This document shows positions 43,511 to 55,136 of a DNA stretch of 64,000 bases, piece by piece. Source of the DNA: Topomyia yanbarensis (lineage: Eukaryota > Arthropoda > Insecta > Diptera > Culicidae); assembly GCF_030247195.1 (NCBI RefSeq), contig NC_080672.1, positions 345,958,413-346,022,412 on the forward strand. The letters are read 5' to 3'. Each line of letters starts with the position of its first letter. The first letter of the stretch is position 1. The translations under genes were made by a program, and so were the position numbers. A model generated the notes under the pieces. It ran no database searches, was not told the DNA's origin, and saw only the letters and a list, made by a program, of their open reading frames with translations.

Positions 43511-46250
43511 CTATAAATTAAATAAAAAATTAAAGCAGCTGACAGGTTAGTGATACCGTGATAATTCGTACGTTTCGTCTGTATCCATTTTGAAGACATG
43601 CAACATTAAGCGGTGTTTCCGAATTTCGTGAAACCATACACGCCTTATTGGACCGAAAAGGTCGATTGGCCAATTGAGTTATTTGGCCAAATACCACTTG
43701 TCCGAATGGGTAATTTGACTGAATGCCATAGGGTTTTAGTTAATGGTTAATTATTCTGTTATTTACAATATTGTAATGTTTTGTAGATATTTTCCTTGTT
43801 TAGCATGAACTATTTTTTCTATAAATATACCCAAAACTAGGCAGTAATACCTTTACGACAATAAGAAAAAAATGTTCTAATGGCAAGACGTTCAATAGTA
43901 AAAAGGTATTAAGAAAAAAATCCCGAAACGGCAATATCAACACATTCAATCTCTCTCTCAACACATTCAATCTCTCTCTGGAATATGAGATCCTTCACAT
44001 TTCATAAATTCTTATACAATACATATAAACCAACCCTCCCGCAACTTGACGTTTGGCCTAAGTTGCATGAAACCACCGTGTTTCTAATGATGTCGCCACC
44101 ATAGAACGCCGTCCACAAATTGCGATACTGTAAATTTCTATGCGAGAAAATAATTCCATTACGTCTTTTATGAACTTGTTTTCTTTATTTACATTCGGAA
44201 GCGGTAACCAAGATAATCATTTCAAAACAGCGTAATAATTTAATATAAATACAAACAAGTTAATTCGTCATTTTGGAGTTTCATAAAGGGATTACAAATT
44301 GTGCCGAATGTAAAATGCATGATTTGATTCGAGTGCGCTTCTAGTGTGAACTTTTTCTTCTTCCGTCGCCCTTGAAATATCTTTTGCATATGACAATTCT
44401 CGAAAGTTTGTCGTTAATCTTAAATACATTTAGTTTTGTGATTATCATTTTTCACTTCGCATTTAACAAAGGCGCGATTGACTTCGATTGTTTATTTCTG
44501 ACAGCATGCGACATTTACGGTGCAAAGGTTTCCACAAAATTCAGAAGTGATGACAGCTCTATCGGAGAGGGAGAAAAACAGTCCAGTATCAGTGTGTGTG
44601 TTGTTTACATTGCAATGCAAATATTACTACCTAATATCTTAAAACTAAATGAAGATACTCACTAACTAGAATAAGCGCCGCTTGTTTGTATGCTGATGTT
44701 TCCAAAAAATCATGAATCATTTAAAAATAATGCATCGAAATAAAGATGCATTATTTTTATAACAAAACAACACCAAACCCAAAGAGTCTTCAAAAATGAA
44801 TTACCGGAAGTAAAAAAATCTGACCAAAAAATTTTCACTGTGAACAAGTTTACGCTTTTTTAGAAATTGCTCTTGAATAAAGATTGATCCGCCATTTTAG
44901 ACCCACAGACCCAAAAAAGTGGTTTCAACGATTTGTATAGGAGCTGTCAAGTTGTTCCCCCTCTGATATAAACGCTTCGGATCTTCTTAAAGGTTGTAGC
45001 ATTTCGCTTTTCAGTGTATTGTGCTTCATGCAAAGCGAACATAATGTGAAGAAAGCTGCGCTTCGTTTTTCATTACAAGACAGGTTTTAGTATTTTCGGA
45101 ACGGTTTACACGTTAGCTTTAAAACATAGTCAAACAAAAAACCGATTCGAAATAGTGGCGGGGTGCTCCGTCCCGTGTAGAATTGAAATTCGGACATCAA
45201 CAACAAGGTAACAAGTGCACAAAATATAAACTGTTCTTCCCGTCATGTACGGGAAGCAAGACCTACGGTTTGGATTCACGTATCCGGATCGAGGGTCCAG
45301 ATCCAGACACTTGTCTGAATCTAAACCCAGGTCTGGGCCTTGGTTAGGTGCGGATCTCGTAAGGGGAAAGAGAACATGTTAGGTTTCGGGAACTGGTCCG
45401 GATCCTGAAACAGATCCTAATCCAGACTAAACTAATTCGGATCAATTAACCTGTCTAGAATCGTGATCTATCCTGGATTTGGCATCTGGGCATTAAACGG
45501 AGTCAGGCATCTAGATCCCAAAGCGAAAGATCGGTACAAAACATCGCATCGATTTTTAAAATTTGTACAATCCAACCTACCCACTCGAAAATCCGAACTG
45601 AAAATCGACAGAAATCGGCCAGAATCCCGGCTGGTTTGACTCGGTACTAATTCAATTTCAAGAATCGACTTAAGTAACCCACATATGAACAGAGCCGAGG
45701 TTGACGCATACTTGTACAGCTACTGAAAATAGCTATTACACTGCTTAGTTGGTTGGTTGGTTTATTTTATCAAAGAGGTTTTACACTGCACGTGCATTCG
45801 CCTCTTTTACACTGTTTAGTATCTTTACGGTAATACGGGTTTAATACCGCAATGCGCAATTGCATGATTTATTACGAAAATGATAAGAGAATCTTACCCA
45901 AAAGTAACAGAAACTGGGTCGGATTTTGGGTGTATGTAGAATGAAGTTCAAGTAAAAAACACAGAGAAATATCTTTAATGTATGTCTACGCGAAAATTGT
46001 GCAATATTTCCCATATCTTACATAGAGCTAGATAGGGTCTGATATCAGTATTGAGAGAAAGAAAAAATAGAAGTATTGATAGGCGACATGTGAGCAAAAT
46101 TGTTGAGAATCTTTTCGCGAACATTTTTGCTGTATACATTCAAGTATTCTAGAAGTTAAAGCTCGTTATATTGGGATGTGCCCTAAAAATTGTTTTTTTG
46201 TATTTTTTCAAATATAATTCCAATCATAAAAATACATTCATCAACGCTTA
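43511..46250. other. stretch with no recognised gene; several small repeats
   Basis: 43625-43740 has 'ttggaccgaaaaggtcgatt', 'ggccaattgagttatttggc' and 'caaataccacttgtccgaat', a decayed minisatellite of 'tttggccgaa' type. 43939-43980 is a 21-bp tandem duplication of 'caacacattcaatctctctct' type. 44722-44759 is a perfect 15-bp stem with 8-base loop. 45235-45530 is crowded with 'tccggatc', 'tccagatcc' and 'cagatccta' phrases, probably a decayed tandem array. 45750-45815 is an inverted SINE tail-like fragment. The open frame at 44372-44665 is unrecognised. Confidence 0.45.
45750..45815 (-). repeat. SINE tail-like fragment
   Basis: 'tttattttatcaaagaggtt' then 'cattcgcctctttt' read in reverse match the SINE tail 'aaaagaggcgaatg' and 'aacctctataaaataaa'; the middle has diverged. 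A (TTGG)n run precedes it. Confidence 0.4.
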
Positions 46251-46329
46251 TTATTTCTCGTCTCGAATGTTTTCAAAAACATTTGATCTCCTTTGAAAGC
46301 AATAGTGCTTTCAACTCTTCTAAAGAGCT

Positions 46330-46440
46330 ATCGGCAATCCGGTGCTAATTTATTCCTGTCATTAAGTTAGTCTCGGATTCTGATGAGACGAAGCCGAAAC
46401 GCAATTGTTATAACTAATTTTAAAATAACATACGCAACAA
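46330..46440 (-). repeat. dispersed repeat with the 'cgacttcgtctcatcagaatc' motif
   Basis: Reverse strand: 'ttagttataacaattgcgtt', 'tcggcttcgtctcatcagaa', 'gactaacttaatgacaggaa', 'gattgccgatagctc'. The same order occurs at 5529-5625 (forward), and the first part near 7065-7025 in the ORF1 derivative. It is probably from the 5' part of a LINE or a piece of a MITE. Confidence 0.55.
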
Positions 46441-46451
46441 AATATGGACAA

Positions 46452-46650
46452 CGTTAATTCAATTTACCTTCTTACCCTACCGTCTGACCGCGCTTTAGAG
46501 AGCTTCGCATTCGACTAGCAAAAGTAGAATGAAGCACAAAAATACATGCACCACTTTCTATGGGCGACGAACGTTTAGTTTACCTTCTTATCCCACCTGA
46601 CCACGCATCAACGTGCGTCTTATTCGATTAGTATCGTCGAATGAAGCACG
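46452..46650 (+). repeat. two tandem units of about 120 bp
   Basis: 'tttaccttcttaccctaccg...ctgaccgcgc', 'cttcgcattcgactag' and 'agaatgaagcac' at 46464-46536 recur as 'tttaccttcttatcccacct', 'gaccacgcatc', 'cttattcgattag' and 'cgaatgaagcac' at 46579-46650. The units are diverged. Confidence 0.6.
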
Positions 46651-49600
46651 TAAATAATAGCGGGCTTTATTTGACTTCCCAACATTCAACTCGGTCTCTT
46701 AAGTGCTCCATATTGACGGCTCTGTCTGAAACAAACAGGGAAATTTCGGCTTTCCGGCTTTCTTTCTAAAAATCAGTTCTTGCCTTGTTTCTATACTCAA
46801 AACATTTCCCCAATGCAAATAATGCATTGCATCGTTTCGTACATATTCCGAATCATGCCTTCTTAGCATTGAAAATCTAATGTAGTGTCGGCATTACACC
46901 AACACAACATAATCTATGTTGAAACGAATTGAAGAGGAATACACGTTACAGTATAATTAATAAATTAGCTTTTAAAAGTGTGTGTTCACACATGCTTTAC
47001 TGTTGCCCCGACAAGATATATTCTACACGAATACCTGTTTTGTCTGCAAACCACTCAATCTCAATTGATTTTCGATGGTCATTCAAAAGGACGGAATGGC
47101 ATTTCCGAAGAAAAGTACAAACAACATGATTTGCATGCGTATTAGTACTAGGTTATGTTGATACCAATACCATATAACGTACAATTCATCAATACATTTC
47201 CAATTCTGGGAATGTGTAGGTTTCTGCGGTGCAATAGTAGCAGAATGCATTTTTGTCCCACACCAAGAACACTTTATATGCATTATATCAGTTATAATAC
47301 ATATTCCGCATAAGAATCATACTTATTTGCATGTAAATCACACTGTTCGCGTTTTGGGTGTAAAACTTATACATGCTTCAAAATTTAATACAACATTGTT
47401 GCCCATTTTTCCGTCTGATTGGCACAAACAATGTGTAATTTCGTTCAGTATAATAAAAGTTACTAACGTTCAAAAACTCTGCCTCCTGTTTCATCCAAAT
47501 TTTTCAAAATGGCCCCTATATTGAAATGTAAGTCGTAGTCACGACAAAATCAGTGATTGTAAATCTACTTAGAGTCACGTAGAACTCCCGTAAAGATTCT
47601 TTATGAACCTCATAGGGCTTCCATAAAATTGGGATCATTGTCTTCAAACTTACTAAATCATAAAAAAAACATTGCTAGTAGTGCATTTGCAGCTGTGCGC
47701 AGAAGATGCGGAAGACAATTAGCAGTGAATTTCGCGTGTCGACTCTGTAATTAGCTACAAATTTCTGACTGCAAATATATGATTTGGCAGGGTATTTACA
47801 GTTGTGACTATCAAACGAAAACGGAAATTAAGGTGAATTTTCACAACGCTAACATGCCTTGAGTAGAAGCTGTTGTCATTTCTCACGTAATGCGACTTGA
47901 TTGTGCTTCCGGATAAGGTTTTTGATTTCTCAATAATCCCTTTCCAGTTAATCCAAGTTCTATTCAAGTAACGAAAACATTAAATAACATTTCATCCCAG
48001 GAACAATAGCTTTAAACGAAGTAACGAACTTAACTTTTGCGCCACTTTTCCACAGTCGGATCATTTTTCATCCCGGTACCAGTCAGTCAAGCATGCTTAC
48101 CCCGCTCCTTAGACATCTTTAAGCGGTATAAAGTAAGAGCGCATAATAACAAATTCCTCTTTTCCGCTCCAAGTTTGTCGCCACACGGGGTACGTACAAT
48201 CCCCATTCAGAGGAGCGGAAGGTCTGGTATGACGGTACATACTTTGTAGCCGGTAGGGATCGACATGCCGGCGCCGTTTTGATTAGACCTGTGTATGTAT
48301 GTGCACTCACAACAACACTTCGACCCATTAGCGGAGCAGCTGAAGTAACTCAGCTACAACGCGCCATCGGGTTTCCTATCGTTTGTTGGCGTTTCCGTGT
48401 TTCGTGCTTCGGGAACAAAAAAACAAGTGCTATCATCGTTATCATCATCATCACCATCCATGTGGGATTTGCTTCAGGGTTTTGTCATTCACTTGTAATA
48501 CATATCCTTCGATCTGATGAAGACAGCTTGCCTCAAGGTGTGACAGGATACTAACTATAAATAATAATAATGTGTGAAGCATTACACGGATTGTACAATG
48601 GTACCGTCATCATGGATGGTATTACTAGACAGAGTAAGGTACTGATAACTGACTTTAAATGTATCCTTTCATCCGAACACCATAGTAGAAGTGTTTCTAC
48701 AGTGCAATAGAATGCTTAACCGATTGTAAAGGTTTAATGAACACAAAATAACGTGTTTTCTGGAACCTTAGAAGAAGAATTAACAGTTCAATAGATGTTT
48801 ATTCATTGCACAGATAAAGAGGGACTTTCAATGAATTCTAATAAATTCATAACCAAACTTATCCAGGATTCTTCACCGGAACATTATTGGAATCCATTCG
48901 ACGATGAATGGGAATGAATGAGAAAAGTCATGGAATGAAAAGACGCCCGTTCAGGAAAGTGAGCCAACCCCTTAAACTGGAAGTTCTTCGGTGCCACTGT
49001 TTAAGTGGATGAGGTAATGCAAAATATCTCCCTAGCGGAATCTTGTCCATTCGTAATTTATGAACAATGGAAACCACCATGCGCACAACCTTACACACAC
49101 ATACACACATAGGGCTGCCACTCCGAGGGTGAGAAACAGCGGTGAAAAGTGTGCTAATTGAAAGCATAACACCTCTTTCCTTTCATGAGGCGACCAGTAT
49201 GCTGGTACGATCACATCTACCATTATGTTCGTGGTTCGTTTGAATGTGGTTGTGCTGTTTGGTGGGTGTTTCTGAATGTCTGCAACTATTTTGGGGAAAA
49301 AAAGTTTCGGGAAAGTGCTCGGTAGATGATTCTTTGTTTACTAGTTTCATGGTTGGAAAGGATACATAACCGTTTGTAAAATTTCGAGTTCAACTCGACA
49401 GCTTGAGTAAATCAGTTTATGTGAATGTGTAGGTGAACTTTTAAATGAAAATCACGTGTCACTCAATTGTTTCTAGACTGATAGCAGACTAGCCCAGTTT
49501 TATCACTGATAGATGAATAGAACCACTCATCTCCGCCTGAATTATACTATTGGGAGTCGGGTGAACATGGAATGGGATGGACATTGTGAAAGGAAAATAC

Positions 49601-50329
49601 GATTAAAAGTATCGGTTTAAGTGGATGAAATGTTTATGATGGGGGTGCTACGGACAGCTGCAGTCGTGAGATTCAATTTAGTGCTCGTTTTGTTTACGAG
49701 AATGGTACGCTCAATCATTGAAGTTATGGGAATCTTTTGAAGTTAGATTCTGCTCGTGATAGAGATTATTGAACGGGTTGATCGTAAGTTGCGCAAAGTA
49801 ACGCCTAGAAAGTGCACTTGATTTGTGTAAAAATAAACCAGTAAAAAGGATTCCATCAAATTTCAACTTTTGTTCATAGGAAAGACTTTCAAACGTACAA
49901 TTTAATTTTCTGAGCTCAAGCCTGGTAAAGTTTATAGTTATAGGTGGCTCAAGCCCGATGATAAACTCTTGACCTTTGTTTTTAAAATGTTCGTAGAAAA
50001 CAGATGATTTTTTTCATGACGATAACCACTTCAATGTATATTGGATACCTGTCGCAATTGCTAAAAATGATTTCATCATATATTGTATGGTTTACTTTGA
50101 TGCAGGATTGTTTTTTAGAAATGTGCGCCATCTCTCCCGAAATTACCCTACTGGTTGGTATGGGACTCATTAATCCGTAAATTATTCTTGACATGTCGCA
50201 CTCTCTTCTATTTACTACTTTTAACATTTCAGTATCCTGATTGATAATTGATTAAGGTCCATCAAACAACTAGAAACACCAGATAATCCTAAACGAGGCC
50301 GCCAACTGGTTCTCAAATTCGTACATTTC
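46651..50329. other. stretch with no recognised gene
   Basis: No gene or delimited element is recognisable. An (ATC)n run lies at about 48434-48460. 48040-48550 is GC-richer than its neighbours, with overlapping open frames on both strands (48037-48249 forward, 48119-48328 reverse, 48279-48554 forward) that do not resemble known proteins. The rest reads like unique DNA. Confidence 0.4.
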
Positions 50330-52380
50330 GCTTCATATTTTTTTTTATTATTTTAATGTTTTATTTTCATTTCAATCTTTCTACTCATTTTTCAGTTTAT
50401 TCATTACATTGCTTTTATTCGTTTTATTAATTTTACTAATTTAAAATAATATTGTACTAATTTAAAATGTATGATCATTTCACTTTAATCATTTAATTGG
50501 TTTGGTATTCTCTTTATTCATTTTATTCCACTTTAGTTAATTTTATTATTTCATCTATTTTATTCGTTTTATTCTTTGGATGCATTCAATTAATTCATTT
50601 CATGCATTCAACTGATTTTATTCGCTGTATTCATTTTATGCGTTTCATCAATATTTTCCAGTTTATACAGTTAAGGGGTAATATACAAAGTTGAAACTCA
50701 AAAAATTGGAAAAAAAATCATTGAATATTCTTAAAGTACATGCTTTTGAAAATATCTGTGCAAATTTCATCCAGATCGGACCACTAGATTTTTAATTCAG
50801 CCGTTTGCAGCGCGCTGGTTCTTCCACGAATGAAGTGAAAACAACACTTTAAACGCACTTATCTCGGAATGAAGTTTTTTTGAAAAGTACGGTTGCGGTG
50901 AACGTGATATCTCAAAAGCTATTTATCTGATTTATATGAACTTTGGTTTGATTTGTTTGTATTTACATTATTGTGTACTTGAACGGTTCCTTTTTCATAA
51001 AAAAAATCGATTCCTTGCAATGAATTTTTGTTTAAAATTTTGAACAACGAAAAACTTAATTTTTTGGTCAACATATTTTTTGGTAAGAAAAAAAAATTCT
51101 TTTGGGAAACCGATCCGTTCAAGTACACCAAAATACATTTTTCTTCAATAATCTTTCCAGATTTTGGATTTATGTTGAGCGGTTCGGTTGGGAGAGCGCA
51201 AGCCTCTGCCAAAAACACGCTTTGTGTGATGGGCCATAAGTCAGACAACCTTGAAAATTTTGTTTTATTTATCTTGTTTTTTCTATCTTTGATAGTGCTA
51301 CCAACGAACTTTCTTTCGCTTTTTCAAAATAAATTTTAATAAAACGCTTCAAAAAAATCACGAACTTAGCTCACCTTTTCGCCCCAACTTTGTATATAAT
51401 TCCTTAATTCAGTTTCTTCGTTTTAATATTATTACTAATTATTTTCATTCATTCACTTCAATCATTTCATCCAAATTATTGGTTTGACGCTATTTAATTT
51501 ATTCTATTAATATTATAATTTTTAATATTGTTTGATTTTTCATTTTATTAATTTAATTAATTTTACTTTGTTTATTTTTTTCTTCTCTTTTATCCATTCT
51601 ATTAATTCTATTCATTTTTTTAATTTATTCTATTCACCTTATTGACATTATTAATTTTATCCATATTATTTATTTGTTCTATCATTTAGTTTTTTTTTTA
51701 ATTTTATTTAATTTAATAAAATGCAAAAAAAAATATATTTCATTTTATAAATTTAATTCATTTTGTTTTGTTTATTTTTTTTCTCTTTTTATCCTTTCTA
51801 TTAATTCTATTCAATTTTAAATTTATTCTATTGTTTAATTTCGTTCATCTTTTTCGTTTTATTCATTTTCATATTATTTACTTTGTTTAATTCATTTTAT
51901 CCATTCTGTTCATTTTAGTCAATTACGTTTTATTTGTTTTATTTATTCTATCCATTTTATTCATTGTAATAATTATTTTTAATCATTTCATTTCATTTTT
52001 ATTTTTTGGGTTATTTATTTTAATCAATTCATTTAATTCATTTCATTTGTTTTAATCATTTTATTATTTTTATTCATTTCCTTCATATTGTTTATTTTAC
52101 TATTTTTTATAATTTTATTTATTTCATAACTTTGATAACTTCCATTAATTTATTTATTCATTTAATTCATTAACTCAATTTATTAATTTAATTCATTAAA
52201 TTTATTTAATTTTTCTCATACATATAATTCAGGTAATCTATTTAATTAATTTAATGCATAAATAAAAATTTATTCTGCTTCAATTTATTAATTTTATTAC
52301 ATTTTTCAATCATTCATTTATTCATTTCACCCAACTTTTTAATTTTAATATTTCTACAATTTATTCAGTTTATTTGAGAT
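50330..52380. repeat. T-rich degenerate tract of 'attcattttatt' units
   Basis: 50330-50670 and 51408-52380 are made almost entirely of variants of 'tttattcattttattaattt' on the forward strand, with very few G residues. The strand bias is strong and consistent throughout. The two blocks are one tract split by the TTAA element at 50675-51403. The open frame at 50497-50694 is a by-product. Confidence 0.8.
50675..51403. mobile_element. TTAA-flanked DNA element
   Basis: TTAA at 50671-50674 and 51404-51407 encloses 729 bp. Left end GGGGTAATATACAAAGTTG and right end reversed GGAATTATATACAAAGTTG match at 16 of 19 positions. The composition contrasts with the T-rich tract on both sides, confirming the boundaries. 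A further inverted pair is internal ('gaaccgatccgttcaagta' near 51102 and 'tacttgaacggttcc' near 50975). Overlapping open frames on both strands (50919-51248, 51028-51339) show no transposase motif. TTAA use suggests a piggyBac-type transposase supplied elsewhere. Confidence 0.75.
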
Positions 52381-53023
52381 TTTATTCGTGCAGGACAAAA
52401 AGGTGTGTTCAGCACACCTCTTGTTGAGCGTATACATCGCATGAGTTCTGCAAACTAATGAATAATCCAGCAGTGATGTGTGCAAGAAATGAGATATTCT
52501 AGATATCACTGAAGTAAGTAGGTTTTTACCTAAATGTTTCTGTTTAACATTTCTGAAAAAATGCTTCATTATGATGGCCTAAAAATATTTAGTACCATAC
52601 CATAGTATCTGAGATTTGATTAGCTTCAAGATAATATTCTTTGTGTTCTGAATGGTAACCGGAAAATATAAGATAATTTGTTGGTTTTGAAAAACGTCAA
52701 TTTGCATGGATAGAGAATAATCTCTTCAGAATTATATATTCGTGAATGGTATTTACTCATAAATTACAGTATGCGTCATTCTACTCTTTTGACTGCTTTT
52801 TTATTGCGCGTTGATAAAGAACCATGGATCCTATTCCTTTTGTGGAAGTCATATATATCTAAATGAATGAAACTCAAACTGGCCCCCGAAACATTTTCGC
52901 CTCTACTCATCTGTCGTTGAACATGAAAATGGAACTTAATGTCGTGATCACTTTTATCTGGTTTCACCATACAAAAACTTCAAAACTGAGATCGTTTGGA
53001 AGTATGATCAAGAATACTGTCCT
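52381..53023. other. stretch with no recognised gene
   Basis: Two short reverse open frames (52354-52569, 52776-52970) have no recognised similarity. Nothing else is seen. Confidence 0.4.
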
Positions 53024-53184
53024 AGGGGCGGGCATAGTGTAGTTGGTAAATCGATTACCTTGTACGCAGTACATCGGGGTTCAATTCCGAACCACACAGA
53101 AGGGTTAGAGGTTTTTCTAACGAGATTTTTCTAAACCGAAAAATGAAGCGAATGACCCAAAAACCTTTATAGGGTTAAAGTTGC
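53024..53184 (+). mobile_element. Feilai-type SINE
   Basis: 'ggggcgggcatagtgtagtt' (A box), 'ggtaaatcgattaccttgta', 'ggttcaattcc' (B box, about 53079-53089), then 'ctaaaccgaaaaatgaagcg' and 'aatgacccaaaaacctttat'. The flanks 'caagaatac' and 'caagatac' may be a slightly diverged TSD. Confidence 0.8.
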
Positions 53185-53589
53185 AAGATACATGCACGAT
53201 GGCAAAATCGAGGTATGACTGCCTGATCTGACATAAGATACTAAAGCGCGGTGTATTCAACATGGTGTATCACGATAAAGTGATCTCAACGGTGTTCTTA
53301 ACCACCTAAAATACACACTACTATCATTGCTCAGACCATGCTGTATATGTATGAATGTCAGATCACCAGGTGCCCGTGGAAAGCCCTAGGCTGGTGCTTC
53401 CTAGCGTAATCTATCAATTACAGTCCAAAGTAGCACACAGTTTTTTTAACCGTCTGTTATATAATCAACGCATATTAAAAAAAAACAACAGAAACATGTA
53501 TTAATATTTAATAAATCTGATTTCAAAACCTATGGGACCTTCATAAACTACAACTTATATGCAATGATCAAATGAAGCGCTAGATGCCA
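53185..53589. other. stretch with no recognised gene
   Basis: No gene or repeat recognised. The 3' part of the adjoining RT relic could extend a little into it in unrecognisable form. Confidence 0.35.
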
Positions 53590-54240
53590 TGTAACAACTT
53601 TGCCAAAGACACCATAACTCTAAAACGAAAGATAATGAACCGACGTGTGAATTGTGGGTTAGTCCCTTTTAGACGCCAGCCATTCAGATGTCGGTTGCTA
53701 AGCATTGCGTGTATCCAGTTCGTGATATGTGAAGATCTTGAGCTCGTGCTGCTTCCAAATGGAATCGTAAGACACGTTGTCAAAATCACCTTCAATATCA
53801 AGAAAAACTCCTAAGCTTGATTGCTTTTGCGAAAAAGCTTTTTCGATGTTGTAGACAGCATTGTGTAACAGGGTGGTAGTAGACTTTTCCCTGTTGCATT
53901 ACAAGCAGCATGTACTCTCCCAAGCCAACATCCCGAATGTAGTGGTCGATTAAACTTTCCACTGATTTGAGAAGGATGGAGGTCAGACTAATCGGTCCAG
54001 CTCTTTGCCTCCTCATAAGTGACGCGGCCACCTTTGGGAATGAGTTTTACAGTTATTTCCCGACACGCTAATAGAATGTATCTTGTTGCAAGACTACAAG
54101 AAATAACGTTTTTTAAGTATGCTTGAAGTGTTCATAAACTCTTTGAAGTAGAATTGGAATGTTTTCACCTTTTCTCGGAGACTTCTACGGAACAAAACTT
54201 TCAATCGTCCATTTGATCGATTCGGTTGTGACAATTCTAC
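53590..54240 (-). pseudogene. non-LTR retrotransposon reverse transcriptase relic
   Basis: Reverse-strand reading in shifting frames: 'VVTTESIKWTIESFVP', 'ENIPILLQRVYEHF', 'LATRYILLACREITVKLIPK', 'GPISLTSILLKSVESLIDHY', 'IRDVGLGEY', 'HNAVYNIEKAFSQKQSSLGV', then 'FLDIEGDFDNVSYDSI', where the Asp of 'FLDIE' is RT motif A (codon 53797-53799), and finally 'NWIHAMLSNRHLNG'. The order is that of the fingers-palm part of LINE RTs common in mosquitoes. It stops before motif B ('GCPQGGVLSPLLW') and the YADD motif, so the C-terminal half is missing. At least three frameshifts and a few stops. Clade not assigned. Confidence 0.85.
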
Positions 54241-54958
54241 TAGCAAATGACCAAGAATCAGAACGTGAAATTTATTTTCATATTATTCATTTCACTTAAT
54301 CATCTATTTGCCGTAAGTAGTCAACAAAATCAATAGTAGAACTTTGTGGCAATCAAAACATAATACACAATTTTAAATTATAACCATATTTTATTATTCA
54401 TTAGAATAGCAATGGCAAATTCATTTTTTGACTTATCCAAATGAATATATTAAAGTTTACTTTCACATCAAAATTTTATTCAACAGACCTAAAATAATTA
54501 AAACATCTGATTTGAACCGTTACAAATAAGGTTTGACTAGTTCAATCTTTGTTCAAAGTCGAATGATAGGAATATATAGAAAAGAAACTCAATGCGAAAC
54601 CAGCTAACAATTTCGCTATTAATTCTTGATACCATTTTTCGTTTTTTCCCAGTATGTAACGATTGATAAACAAGTGCACATTTAGCGAAGGTATTTCGAA
54701 ACCGATAGCCAACACCACCAGCGAAAATGCATACGAATACGATACCATATTATGAACGTATCTCTAGACGTACAACTGTCCTATACACATAGAATCGGCT
54801 GCAAAGTCTGTCGAAACAGAAGGTCAAGTGCTGCAACACAATGTAGTATGAAGGTTTTGCTTTTGTTTGAAACATGTCTAATTCGTTCTGAAGATCAACA
54901 GTTGCACAGTAATCCATTTGTTCTCCAGCTTGGAAAAGTCGAAAACAAAAAATCAACC
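54241..54958. other. stretch with no recognised gene
   Basis: Open frames on opposite strands at 54542-54748 and 54750-55010 (reverse) and 54752-54964 (forward) have no recognised similarity. The stretch ends with the left TSD of the next SINE (TTTTAATG, 54959-54966). Confidence 0.35.
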
Positions 54959-54966
54959 TTTTAATG

Positions 54967-55128
54967 ATTTTTTTTGCGATTATAAAGGTTTTAAAGTTAG
55001 GGTTATTCACCTCTTTTTTCGGGTTAGATAAATCTCTTTAGCCAAATCTTTACCCCTATGTGCGGGCCTGGGAATCGAACCCAGGTGAGCTGCGTACAAG
55101 GCAATCGATTTACCAACTGCGCTACCTT
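54967..55128 (-). mobile_element. Feilai-type SINE with 8-bp TSD
   Basis: Reverse strand: 'ggtagcgcagttggtaaatc' (perfect A box), 'gccttgtacgcagctcacct', 'gggttcgattcccaggcccg' (perfect B box), 'aacccgaaaaaagaggtgaa', 'aaaacctttataatcgcaaa'. Flanks TTTTAATG at 54959-54966 and 55129-55136. Its head lacks the first bases present in the other copies. Confidence 0.85.
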
Positions 55129-55136
55129 TTTTAATG

